This document shows positions 17,381 to 25,389 of a stretch of 64,000 nucleotides of DNA, in pieces; position 1 is the stretch's first letter, and every line of letters begins with the position of its first letter. The DNA comes from KK5 sp034043675 (GTDB taxonomy: Bacteria > Pseudomonadota > Gammaproteobacteria > Burkholderiales > Burkholderiaceae_C), in assembly GCF_034043675.1 (NCBI RefSeq), contig NZ_JAXCLA010000001.1:310001-374000 (forward strand), written 5' to 3'. The notes under the pieces are model-generated. The model was given only the letters and a program-made list of their open reading frames with translations, was not told where the DNA came from and searched no databases. Both the position numbers and the translations under genes were made by a program.

Positions 17381-18451
17381 ATGGACATCACCGATGAATT
17401 CCTGTTGGCCGAGCTGGGGCGCCAGCTCGGCCACGACCTCTATTGCCGCAGCCGCCTCCCCTTGCAGCCTGAGTGGCAGGCCAGCATCGCAGAAGGCTTC
17501 CGCGCCGCCGCAGCCGCCGGCCACAGCCGCCACGCGCCCGACCGCTTCGAGCGCAAGTGGCTGCAGCTGCGCCTGGGCGCCTGGCGGCGCCGTCGCGCGG
17601 TGGCGGACGACATCACGCCCGAACTGCTCCGCGAGCTGGACGTCGAGCACTGCCCCGTCACCCGCGAGCGCCTGACTCACGGGACCGGCAGCCCCAGCGA
17701 CTGGTCCGTCGACCGGCTCAACAACGAGGGCGCCTACGCCGCGGCCAACCTCGCCGTGATGAGCGTCCGGGCCAACCGCGCCAAGGCCGCGCTGTCCTTC
17801 GACGAGGTGCTGCTGCGCGCGCAGCAAGCCGAGGGCGCCGGCGAGGCGCTGACGCCCGCGCAGTGGCTGCGCCTGGCCGCGCTGATGCTGGGCCCCTGCT
17901 TCGCCACCCGCCACCAGCTCGCGCCGCTGCTGCCGCTGTGCGCCCCGCTGCCGCTGCATTCCGTGCGGCTGGCCCTGCAGCAGATCCAGCGCCTGCTGAC
18001 CCTGCACGCCGCCCGCCCCGCCGGCAAGAACGCGCTGGTGCGCGACCTCCGCCCGGCCTGCCACGGCGAGGCCTCGCAGCAGCGCCTGCGCCGGCTGGCC
18101 GATGCCGTGCACGAAGGCCTCAAACGCCTGGGGCCCGATGAAGCCTGCTGGGACGTCTGGCTGCAGGCCGCGCCGATGGAGGCCCTGAAAACCTGGCACG
18201 GCGGGCTCACGCTGCAGGAGCAGGCGCAGGCCGCCTTGATCGCGGGCCGGTTGGCCGGCGCCGCCAAGGTCACGCCACGTTCGCTAGCGCCCTGGCGGCT
18301 GGACAGCCAGGGCTATCTGGCCGCCGGCAGCCCCAGCATCGCCCGCGCCTCCGCCGGGCTCGCCACCGCCCGCCCGGCGCTCGCCGCGCAGCGGGTCAGC
18401 GCCTCCACCAGCGCGCCATTGCCCGCGGCGCGGGTGCCGTCGGGCAGGTAG
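17381..18451 (+). CDS. HNH-like hypothetical protein with antisense-overlapping C-terminus
   Basis: A 356-residue protein without assigned function. Residues about 85-135 carry an HNH-reminiscent pattern (DVEHCPVTRERL ... SDWSVDRLNNEGAYAAANLAVMSVRANRAK) in which Cys, the Asp-Arg-Leu-Asn core and the final Asn resemble DUF/HNH nucleases, but the canonical His pair is missing. The rest is Ala/Leu-rich helix. The ATG has AGGAAGG upstream. The last 46 residues (from about 311) lie over the convergent BKACE gene (18313-18451) and are low-complexity, which suggests the original stop was lost and translation now runs on into the neighbour. Nuclease activity is unproven. Confidence 0.6.
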   Translation: MDITDEFLLAELGRQLGHDLYCRSRLPLQPEWQASIAEGFRAAAAAGHSRHAPDRFERKWLQLRLGAWRRRRAVADDITPELLRELDVEHCPVTRERLTHGTGSPSDWSVDRLNNEGAYAAANLAVMSVRANRAKAALSFDEVLLRAQQAEGAGEALTPAQWLRLAALMLGPCFATRHQLAPLLPLCAPLPLHSVRLALQQIQRLLTLHAARPAGKNALVRDLRPACHGEASQQRLRRLADAVHEGLKRLGPDEACWDVWLQAAPMEALKTWHGGLTLQEQAQAALIAGRLAGAAKVTPRSLAPWRLDSQGYLAAGSPSIARASAGLATARPALAAQRVSASTSAPLPAARVPSGR

Positions 18452-19185
18452 AACGTGTCCTCCAATCCGGTGCGCAGCATGCCGCCGAGTTCGGCCGTCA
18501 GCTGGTGCACGGGCCAGATCTCGGCGCGGCCGATCAGCGTGGTCTGCCAGACGGCGCCCGGCGCCAGCCAGCGCGGCAGCAGGCGCAGCAGCTCGCCGTC
18601 GCAGGGCATGCCGGAGGCCACGCCCATCACGAAGTTATATTCGGGCACGCCGTCGAAGAGGCCGGCCTTCAGGTACATGCCAACCGAGCGCACGATGCCG
18701 ATGTCGAAGCATTCGAACTCCGGATGCACGCCGCATTCGCGCATCACGTCCAGGAAGCCCTGCACCTTGGCCACCGGGTTGTCGAACACCATCGGCGGCC
18801 AGGCCCAGGTGCCGTCGTCCTTGATCTTCAGGTAGTTGAGGCTGCCGGCATTGCAGGCGGCGATCTCGGGGCGGACGCGGCGGATGCAAGCGAGCGGCCC
18901 CTCGATGTCGGGGCCGATGACGCCCGTCGTCAGGTTGATGACGACACCCGGGCAGGCGGCGCGGATCGCATCGATGACGGTCGCGGCCACCTCGGGATCC
19001 CAGCTCGGCAGATGGCCGCGGCCGGCCTCCTGGCGACGCAGGTGCACGTGCATCACCGAGGCGCCGGCATTGAAGGCATCGCGCGCCTCGGCCGCCATCT
19101 GCGCGGGGGTGACCGGCACCGGGTGCTGCTGCGGGTCGGTCAGCACGCCGGTCAGCGCGCAGGTCAGGATGGCTTTGTTCGTCAT
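18313..19185 (-). CDS. BKACE-family beta-keto acid cleavage enzyme (DUF849)
   Basis: A 290-residue TIM-barrel Zn enzyme of the beta-keto acid cleavage (BKACE, formerly DUF849) family. It opens MTNKAILTCALTGVLTD, then has the metal and substrate motifs VMHVHLR (about 44-50), the conserved VVINLTTG and PEFECFDIG blocks. BKACEs convert a beta-keto acid plus acetyl-CoA to acetoacetate plus a new acyl-CoA; the prototype Kce acts in lysine fermentation. It follows the acyl-CoA carboxylase operon on the same strand but is separated by an inverted-repeat element whose end abuts its ATG, so its ribosome binding site (TAGGTTCA) comes from the element. Confidence 0.88.
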   Translation of the reverse strand: MTNKAILTCALTGVLTDPQQHPVPVTPAQMAAEARDAFNAGASVMHVHLRRQEAGRGHLPSWDPEVAATVIDAIRAACPGVVINLTTGVIGPDIEGPLACIRRVRPEIAACNAGSLNYLKIKDDGTWAWPPMVFDNPVAKVQGFLDVMRECGVHPEFECFDIGIVRSVGMYLKAGLFDGVPEYNFVMGVASGMPCDGELLRLLPRWLAPGAVWQTTLIGRAEIWPVHQLTAELGGMLRTGLEDTFYLPDGTRAAGNGALVEALTRCAASAGRAVASPAEARAMLGLPAAR

Positions 19186-19428
19186 TGAACCTAGATCCGG
19201 TAGTTGAACGCAGCCGAGGGGCTGGCGAGGCGGGCCGCAGGCAAGGCGCGCCGACGAAGTGGGCTCCTGCCCACGAGGAGAAGCAACGCAGTATGCGGTC
19301 CGTAGCGCCGGACCAGCGGGTGCGTAGCGCTCTCACCCGAAAGGTGAGAGGCGCAGATCGGAGGGATGTCCGTACTCATCGGATGTCGTAGAGCATGTCA
19401 AGCGGTCAACTGCCGGATCTAGGTTGAA
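19186..19428. mobile_element. MITE-like ~240-bp element bounded by imperfect inverted repeats
   Basis: The left end AACCTAGATCCGGTAGTTGA (from 19188) and the right end TCAACTGCCGGATCTAGGTT (to 19425) are inverted complements with one mismatch, and similarity runs a few bases further inward. The interior has several perfect hairpins, for example GTGGGC/GCCCAC (19259-19274) and CTCTCACC/GGTGAGAG (19330-19350), and no credible gene. The right end provides the last codons and stop of the biotin carboxylase gene; the left end touches the BKACE start. No clear target duplication was seen. It is a non-autonomous element or palindromic repeat of unknown family. Confidence 0.7.
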
Positions 19429-21334
19429 CTTCCTCCAGCTCTACCAGCAGCGCGCCGGCCGCCACGGCCTCGCGCGGCGCGGCATGCACGGCCTTGACCT
19501 TGCCCGCGGCGCCAGCCGTCAACCACATCTCCATCTTCATCGCCTCGACGCTCAGCAGGGCCTGGCCCTCGGCGACCAGGTCGCCTGCCTTCACCAGCAC
19601 TTGCGCAACCAGGCCCGCCACCGGCGCACGGCCCTGCAGCGGGTCGGCCGCGGGCGCTGCGGCCGACGCGGCGAGCGGCTCCTCGAACTCGAACACGGCG
19701 GCGGCGCTGGCGATCTGCACGCGGTTCGGCGCGATGCGCGCGGCGATCAGCCGGCGCTCCAGGCCGTCGAGCCGGATGCGCCCTCCGTCGAGGAACTCGA
19801 CCACGTGCTCGTCGATCTCGACGCGGCGGCCCAGAGCACCGACACGCCAGGATCTCACTTGGTCATGACGCCTCAGCGTCAATCCATAGCGCGCCAGGCC
19901 CGCGGGCCGCGGCCCGGCCGACTCCCCCTCGCCCAGCACCCGCAGCGCGGCGGCGATCAGCCAGTCGCCCTCGTCCGGTTCGGGCAGTGGCGGCGTCCAC
20001 TCGTCCAGCCGCGCCGTGTGCAGCCGGCTCTCGCGGAATTCCTCGTGCAGCAGCAGCGCGCGCAGGAAGCCGCCGTTGTTGACGACGCCCAGCAGAGGCG
20101 CGTCGGCCAGCGCGGCGGCCAGGCGGCGGATCGCGTCCTCGCGATCGCGGCCGTGCGCGATCAGCTTGGCGAGCATAGGGTCGTAGTGCGGGCCGATCTC
20201 GCCGCCCTCGGCGATGCCGTGGTCGATGCGCACGCCCGTCGCCGCCTCGGGCCGCCACCAGGCGATGCGGCCGGTCTGCGGACGGAAATCCTCGCCCGCG
20301 TCCTCGGCATAGAGCCGCACTTCGATCGCGTGGCCGTCGAAGCGGACCTGCTCCTGGCTCAGAGGCAGCGGCTCGCCCGCGGCGACGCGCAGCTGCCACT
20401 CGACCAGATCCAGCCCGGTGATCATCTCGGTCACCGGATGCTCGACCTGCAACCGCGTGTTCATCTCCAGGAAGTGATGCTGCCCGCTCGCCTCGTCGAC
20501 GATGAACTCCACCGTGCCCGCGCCGCGATAGTCGACCGCGCGGGCGGCTGCGACAGCATCGCGGCCCATCGCCTCGCGCCGCGCCGCATCGACGATGGGC
20601 GACGGCGCCTCCTCGATCACCTTCTGGCGCCGCCGCTGCGCGCTGCAGTCGCGCTCGCCGAGGTGGATCACGTTGCCGTGGGCATCGGCGAAGACCTGGA
20701 TCTCGATGTGGCGGCCACGCTCGATCAGCCGCTCCAGCATCAAGGTGCCGTCGCCGAAGGCGCTCTGCGCCTCGCGGCGGGCTGATGCGAGCGCGGCCGG
20801 CACCTCCTCGATCGTGCGTGCCAGGCGCATGCCGCGCCCGCCGCCGCCGGCCACCGCCTTCACCAGCAGCGGCAGGCCCAGCTTGGCGGCCTCGCCGATC
20901 AGGCTCGCGTCGTCCTGCTGCTCGCCGAGATAGCCGGGCACGCAGGGCACGCCCGCGTCGAGCATGCGGCGCTTGGCCTGCGCCTTGTCGCCCATCGCGG
21001 CGATGCTATCCGCGCTGGGGCCGATGAAGACGAGACCGGCCTCGGCGCAGGCCTGCGCGAAGTCGGCGCGCTCGGACAGGAAGCCGTAGCCGGGATGGAC
21101 CGCGTCGGCGCCGGCTGTCTTCGCGGCCGCGAGAATCGCCGCGATGTTCAGGTAGGACTCGGCCGCGGGTGCAGTGCCGATGCGCAGCGCCTCGTCGGCC
21201 TGGCGCACGTGCGGCGCGTCCGCATCGGCATCGCTGTAGACGGCCACCGTGCGGTAGCCCAGCCTCCGGGCCGTGCGGATGACGCGGCAGGCAATCTCGC
21301 CGCGGTTGGCGATCAGGACCTTGCCGAAGCTCAA
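19406..21334 (-). CDS. Acyl-CoA carboxylase alpha subunit: biotin carboxylase plus biotin carrier
   Basis: A 642-residue alpha subunit like 3-methylcrotonyl- or geranyl-CoA carboxylase. The biotin carboxylase domain starts FGKVLIANRGEIACRVIRTARRLG, with the ATP-grasp loop VKAVAGGGGRGMRL and catalytic block EMNTRLQVEHPVTE. The C-terminal biotinyl domain carries SVEAMKMEMW with biotinyl-Lys about 600. The start is a TTG overlapping the upstream dehydrogenase stop (TTGA), implying translational coupling. The expected protein end would be near LLVELE; the actual last residues (VQPRSGS) are encoded by the adjoining inverted-repeat element. Confidence 0.9.
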   Translation of the reverse strand: MSFGKVLIANRGEIACRVIRTARRLGYRTVAVYSDADADAPHVRQADEALRIGTAPAAESYLNIAAILAAAKTAGADAVHPGYGFLSERADFAQACAEAGLVFIGPSADSIAAMGDKAQAKRRMLDAGVPCVPGYLGEQQDDASLIGEAAKLGLPLLVKAVAGGGGRGMRLARTIEEVPAALASARREAQSAFGDGTLMLERLIERGRHIEIQVFADAHGNVIHLGERDCSAQRRRQKVIEEAPSPIVDAARREAMGRDAVAAARAVDYRGAGTVEFIVDEASGQHHFLEMNTRLQVEHPVTEMITGLDLVEWQLRVAAGEPLPLSQEQVRFDGHAIEVRLYAEDAGEDFRPQTGRIAWWRPEAATGVRIDHGIAEGGEIGPHYDPMLAKLIAHGRDREDAIRRLAAALADAPLLGVVNNGGFLRALLLHEEFRESRLHTARLDEWTPPLPEPDEGDWLIAAALRVLGEGESAGPRPAGLARYGLTLRRHDQVRSWRVGALGRRVEIDEHVVEFLDGGRIRLDGLERRLIAARIAPNRVQIASAAAVFEFEEPLAASAAAPAADPLQGRAPVAGLVAQVLVKAGDLVAEGQALLSVEAMKMEMWLTAGAAGKVKAVHAAPREAVAAGALLVELEEVQPRSGS

Positions 21335-22485
21335 CGGGGGCCCTTCGGAAGCGTGCCCTCCAGCTTGCAGATGATGCCCAGCATCACCTCGTCGGCGCCG
21401 CCGCCGATGGACACGAGCCGGCCGTCGCGGAAGGACTGGCTGATCGGGTTGTCGCGTGTGAAGCCCATGCCGCCCCAGTACTGCAGGCAGGCGTCGGACA
21501 CCTCGCGGCTCAGGCGCCCGGCCTTCAGCTTGGCCATCGAGGCGAGCTTCAGCACATCACCGCCGGCCACGTACTGCTCCACCGCGCGGTAGGTCAGCGC
21601 GCGCAGCGCCTCGACCTCGCAGCGCAGCTCGGCCAGGCGGAAGTGCACCACCTGGTTGTCCAGCAGCGGCTTGCCGAAGGCGTGGCGCTCGCGGGTGTAG
21701 GCGATAGTCAGGTCGATCAGCCGGTCCATGTTCTTCAAGGTGGACGCCGCACCCCACAGCCGCTCCTCCTGGAACTGCATCATCTGGTAGACGAAGCCCA
21801 TGCCCTCCTGGCCGATCAGGTGGCGCTGCGGCACGCGCACGTTGTCGAAGAAGAGCTGCGCGGTGTCGGACGAGTCCATGCCGATCTTGTGGATCTTCTG
21901 CCGCGTGATGCCCGGCGCGTCCATGGGCACCATGATCAGGCTCTTGTTGCGATGCACCGGGCCCTCGCCGGTGTTGGCGAGCAGGCAGCACCAGTCGGCC
22001 TGCATGCCGTTGGTGATCCACATCTTGCTGCCGTTGATCAGGTAGTCGCCGCCGTCCTTGCGCGCCGAGGTCTTCAGGGCGGCCACGTCCGAACCGCCGC
22101 CCGGCTCGGAGACGCCGACGCAGCCGACGTAGTCGCCGGCGATGCTCGGCGCCAGGAACTCGCGCCGCAACTCGTCGGAGCCGAAGCGTGCCAGCGCGGG
22201 CGTGCACATGTCCGTCTGAACGCCGATGGCCATCGGCACGCCGGCGCAGTAGCAGCCGCCCAGCGCCTCGGCCATCACCAGCGAGTAGCTGAAGTCCAGG
22301 CCCGAGCCGCCGTACTCCTCCGGGTACTTCAGGCCCAGCAGGCCGAGGTCGCCGAGCTTCTTGAAGACCTCGTGCGCGGGGAACTGCTCGGCCTTCTCCC
22401 AGGCGGGCACGTGCGGATCGATCTCTTTTGCAACGAAGCGGGCGACCGTGTCGGACAGCGCCTGATGTTCGGGAGTGAAGTTCAT
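21331..22485 (-). CDS. Acyl-CoA dehydrogenase
   Basis: A 384-residue flavoenzyme. It starts MNFTPEHQALSDTVARFVAKEIDPH and has the FAD/substrate blocks VGVSEPGGGSDVAALKT and DYLINGSKMWITNG, and the C-terminal CLQYWGGMGFTRDNPISQSFRD. ATG 22485 is preceded by a strong AGGAGG; the frame open far upstream is not coding. The sequence belongs with citronellyl-CoA, isovaleryl-CoA or medium branched-chain dehydrogenases. It lies between carboxyltransferase and biotin carboxylase genes, the order seen in acyclic-terpene and leucine degradation operons, and should introduce the alpha-beta double bond needed before carboxylation. Confidence 0.92.
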   Translation of the reverse strand: MNFTPEHQALSDTVARFVAKEIDPHVPAWEKAEQFPAHEVFKKLGDLGLLGLKYPEEYGGSGLDFSYSLVMAEALGGCYCAGVPMAIGVQTDMCTPALARFGSDELRREFLAPSIAGDYVGCVGVSEPGGGSDVAALKTSARKDGGDYLINGSKMWITNGMQADWCCLLANTGEGPVHRNKSLIMVPMDAPGITRQKIHKIGMDSSDTAQLFFDNVRVPQRHLIGQEGMGFVYQMMQFQEERLWGAASTLKNMDRLIDLTIAYTRERHAFGKPLLDNQVVHFRLAELRCEVEALRALTYRAVEQYVAGGDVLKLASMAKLKAGRLSREVSDACLQYWGGMGFTRDNPISQSFRDGRLVSIGGGADEVMLGIICKLEGTLPKGPR

Positions 22486-22505
22486 CGCGTACCTCCTGTT
22501 GTCGT

Positions 22506-24116
22506 TCAAAGCCGCGCCACGCCGAAGCTGTTGGGCCGCAGCGCGCGCGCCTCGGCTTCGCCGGCCATTGCCAGGCACTGGCCGAGGATGCGGCGCGTGT
22601 CGCGCGGGTCGATCACGCCGTCGTCCCACAGCCGGGCCGTGCCGTAGAGCACATGCGATTCGCGCTCGATGCGCTGGCGCAGTTGATCGCTCATCGCGGC
22701 CAGCGCCTCCTCGTTGACCGGCGCGCCGGCGCGCTCCAGCTTCGTGCGATTGACGATGTCCATCACCTTCGCGGCCTGCGCGCCGCCCATCACCGCGGTG
22801 CGCGCGCTGGGCCAGCTGAAGATGAAGCGCGGGTCGAAGCCGCGGCCGCACATGCCGTAGTTGCCGGCGCCGAAGGAGCCGCCCAGCACGATGGTGAACT
22901 TGGGCACCCGCGCATTGGCCACCGCCTGGATCATCTTCGCGCCGTGCTTGATCGCGCCGGTCGCCTCCGCCTCGCGGCCCACCATGTAGCCGCTGGTGTT
23001 CTGCAGGAAGACCAGCGGCATGCCGGCCTGGTCGCACAGCTGGATGAACTGCGCGGCCTTGGTCGAGCCCTTGGGCTGGATCGGGCCGTTGTTGCCGACG
23101 ATGCCGACGGCATGGCCCTCGATCCGCGCATGGCCGCAGACGGTGTCGGGCGCGTAGGCGGCCTTGAACTCGAGGAAGTCGGAGCCGTCGATGAGGCGGG
23201 CCAGCAGCTCGCGCACGTCGTAGGGCTCGCGCTCGTCCTGCGGCACGATGCCCATCAGCTCCTCGGCGTCGAACAGCGGTGCGTCGAAATGACGCGTTAC
23301 GTTGACGGCATCCCAGGGCAGTTTGTCCAGCAGCTCGCAGGCCAGCGCGATCGCATGGGCATCGTCTTCGGCCAGGTACTCGCCCAGGCCCGTCACGCCC
23401 GCGTGCAGCGCGGCGCCGCCCAGCTCCTCGTCTGTAGCGTCCTCGCCGATCGCCGCCTTCACCAGCGGCGGCCCTGCCAGGTAGATGCTGGAGCGCTCGC
23501 GCACCAGCACCACGTAGTCCGACAAGCCCGGCAGGTAGGCGCCACCCGCGGTGGACGAACCGTGCACGACGGCGATCTGCGGAATGCCCGCGGCCGACAG
23601 CCGCGCCTGGTTCGCGAAGCTGCGCCCACCCTCGACGAACATCTCCGCCTGGTACAGCAGGTTGGCGCCGCCGCTCTCGACGAGGTAGACGATAGGCAGC
23701 CGGTTCTCGCGCGCGATCTCCTGCATGCGCAGCGCTTTCTTCAAGCCCATCGGCGGCACGGTGCCGCCCTTGATCGCGCTGTCGCTGGCCGAGACCATCA
23801 CCCGCTTGCCCGCCACCGTTCCGATGCCGACGATGGCGCCGCCGCCCATCACCGATTTGCGGCCATCGTCGTCATGCATGCCCAGGCCCGCCAGCGACGA
23901 CAACTCGATGAAGCCGCTCGTGCGGTCCAGCAAGCGCGCCACCCGCTCGCGCGGCAGCAACTGGCCGCGCGCCTCGAACTTGTCGCGCTTGGCCTCCGAT
24001 TCGGCCACCACCTGCGCCTCCAGCGCGCGGACCTCGGCGAGCCGCTCGGCCATGCGCTGCGCGTTCGCCTGGAAGGTGGCGGACTTGGGGTTCAGCAACG
24101 AGCCCAGTACGCTCAC
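22506..24116 (-). CDS. Acyl-CoA carboxylase beta subunit (carboxyltransferase)
   Basis: A 536-residue carboxyltransferase of the methylcrotonyl/geranyl-CoA type. Tandem crotonase-like halves are visible. The N half has the oxyanion loop VSASDSAIKGGTVPPMGLKK and ESGGANLLYQ. The C half has FLQNTSGYMVGREAEATGAIKHGAKM and LGGSFGAGNYGMCGRGFDPRF. It starts at GTG 24116, overlapping the SDR stop by 4 bp (GTGA). It pairs with the alpha subunit two genes downstream. In such enzymes gamma-carboxylation of a branched enoyl-CoA follows dehydrogenation; whether the natural substrate is geranyl-CoA, methylcrotonyl-CoA or something else cannot be read directly. Confidence 0.92.
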   Translation of the reverse strand: MSVLGSLLNPKSATFQANAQRMAERLAEVRALEAQVVAESEAKRDKFEARGQLLPRERVARLLDRTSGFIELSSLAGLGMHDDDGRKSVMGGGAIVGIGTVAGKRVMVSASDSAIKGGTVPPMGLKKALRMQEIARENRLPIVYLVESGGANLLYQAEMFVEGGRSFANQARLSAAGIPQIAVVHGSSTAGGAYLPGLSDYVVLVRERSSIYLAGPPLVKAAIGEDATDEELGGAALHAGVTGLGEYLAEDDAHAIALACELLDKLPWDAVNVTRHFDAPLFDAEELMGIVPQDEREPYDVRELLARLIDGSDFLEFKAAYAPDTVCGHARIEGHAVGIVGNNGPIQPKGSTKAAQFIQLCDQAGMPLVFLQNTSGYMVGREAEATGAIKHGAKMIQAVANARVPKFTIVLGGSFGAGNYGMCGRGFDPRFIFSWPSARTAVMGGAQAAKVMDIVNRTKLERAGAPVNEEALAAMSDQLRQRIERESHVLYGTARLWDDGVIDPRDTRRILGQCLAMAGEAEARALRPNSFGVARL

Positions 24117-24979
24117 CTCAGTACCTCCGGCGCCTGCGCGCGATGGAAGCCGTCGAAGGGTGGTGTGCCGGCATGATCCAGCGAGGGGAACATCGGATTG
24201 CCCAGCGAAGCGCCGCCGTCGATCTGCAAGGTGGTGCCGGTGATGAAGGCCGCAGCCGGCGACAGCAGGAAGACGATGGCCGCGCTGACCTCGCTCTCAG
24301 CGGCCAGGCGGCGCAGCGGCACGTGCTGCTTCAGCCCGCGGATCACTTCCTTCACCGGCTCGGCGTAGGTGTCCATGCCGCTGGACGCGACCCAGCCCGG
24401 CGCCACGGCATTGACCCGCACGCCGGCGTGGGCCCATTCGTAGGCCGCGCTCATCGTCAGGTTGCTCATGCCGGCGCGAGCGGCGCCGCTGTGGGCCATG
24501 CCGGGCATGCCGTTGCGGAAGTCGGCCGTCATGTTGACGATGGCGCCGCCGTGCGCCTGCATCGACTGCGTGAACAGCTCGCGCATCATCAGGAAGCCGC
24601 CGGTGAGGTTGTTCGCGACGACCGCCTCGAAGCCCTTCTTGCCGATCATCAGCAGCGGCGCGGGGTACTGGCCGCCGGCGTTGTTGACGAGGCCGCTGAT
24701 CGCGCCGTGCTCGGCAAGTGCTGCGGCAACGTTGGCCTTGACCGCCTCCTCGTCGCGGATGTCGAAGGCGCGCCAGTGGCAGGTGCCGCCGTCCTCGGCG
24801 ATCTCGGCGGCGACTCTCTCGAGCTTGTCGGCCTTGCGGCCGGAGATCAGCACCTGTGCGCCCAGTGCGGCCAATTCGTGCGCGACGCAACGGCCGATGC
24901 CCGAACCGCCGCCGGTGACCCAGATCGTTTGCCCGGCGAAGAGCCCCGGACGAAAGACCGAACGGTAGTGCCCACCCAT
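24113..24979 (-). CDS. Short-chain dehydrogenase, AtuB/AtuG-like
   Basis: A 288-residue SDR, first gene of the coupled acyl-CoA operon. Its N-terminus YRSVFRPGLFAGQTIWVTGGGSGIG carries the TGxxxGIG nucleotide motif (about 22-29), followed by NNAGG. The catalytic Ser/Tyr region is atypical: MADFRNG...MAHSGAARAGM has Ser near the active site but the usual YxxxK Tyr is not obvious there, so it may be an enoyl-CoA reductase/dehydrogenase-like member. ATG 24979 has GGAG 5 nt upstream. The family resemblance is to SDRs in citronellol/geraniol (Atu) clusters. The 100-bp upstream gap holds a CTTGCGCAAG palindrome (25001-25010) that could be an operator. Confidence 0.85.
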   Translation of the reverse strand: MGGHYRSVFRPGLFAGQTIWVTGGGSGIGRCVAHELAALGAQVLISGRKADKLERVAAEIAEDGGTCHWRAFDIRDEEAVKANVAAALAEHGAISGLVNNAGGQYPAPLLMIGKKGFEAVVANNLTGGFLMMRELFTQSMQAHGGAIVNMTADFRNGMPGMAHSGAARAGMSNLTMSAAYEWAHAGVRVNAVAPGWVASSGMDTYAEPVKEVIRGLKQHVPLRRLAAESEVSAAIVFLLSPAAAFITGTTLQIDGGASLGNPMFPSLDHAGTPPFDGFHRAQAPEVLR

Positions 24980-25079
24980 GCCTGCTCCGCCTCCCGAGTC
25001 CTTGCGCAAGAACTTGCTAGCTTCCGCTAAGGTCGGGCCGCTTTCATATCGGTAAATACGCTCGCGCTAAGCTCCCGCC

Positions 25080-25382
25080 ATGGACATCCAACAGATCACC
25101 GAATCGCTCGCCGCGAAGGCCGGCGCCAGCACCAGCAGCCTCGGCGCCACGCTGAAGTTCGACTGCGGCGCCGATGGCATCGTCTACATCGATGGCAATG
25201 CCGAGCCGAACACGGTCGACAACACCGACCGCGACGCCGACTGCACGGTCAAGATCAGCCGCGAGAACCTCGCCGCGCTGCTGACCGGCGCGCTGAACCC
25301 GATGAACGGGTTCATGACCGGCAAGATCAAGATCGACGGCGATATGGCGGTGGCGATGAAGCTGTCCCGCTTCACCGGCTGA
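25080..25382 (+). CDS. SCP2 sterol-binding-domain protein
   Basis: A 100-residue SCP2-fold lipid carrier (MDIQQITESLAAKAGASTSSLGATLKFDCGADGIVYIDG ... GALNPMNGFMTGKIKIDGDMAVAMKLSRF). The KIKIDGDMAVAMKL tail is diagnostic. SCP2 proteins bind fatty acyl chains and acyl-CoAs; the divergent acyl-CoA degradation operon 100 bp away suggests shared use in lipid or terpenoid acyl-CoA handling, but that is inference from context. It is single-domain and cytosolic with no signal peptide. Confidence 0.9.
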   Translation: MDIQQITESLAAKAGASTSSLGATLKFDCGADGIVYIDGNAEPNTVDNTDRDADCTVKISRENLAALLTGALNPMNGFMTGKIKIDGDMAVAMKLSRFTG

Positions 25383-25389
25383 GCCACGC

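Noticed and set aside
19191..19379. 62-codon minus-strand open frame inside the inverted-repeat element
   Set aside because: Its start and composition follow the hairpin sequence; no ribosome binding site, no family resemblance.
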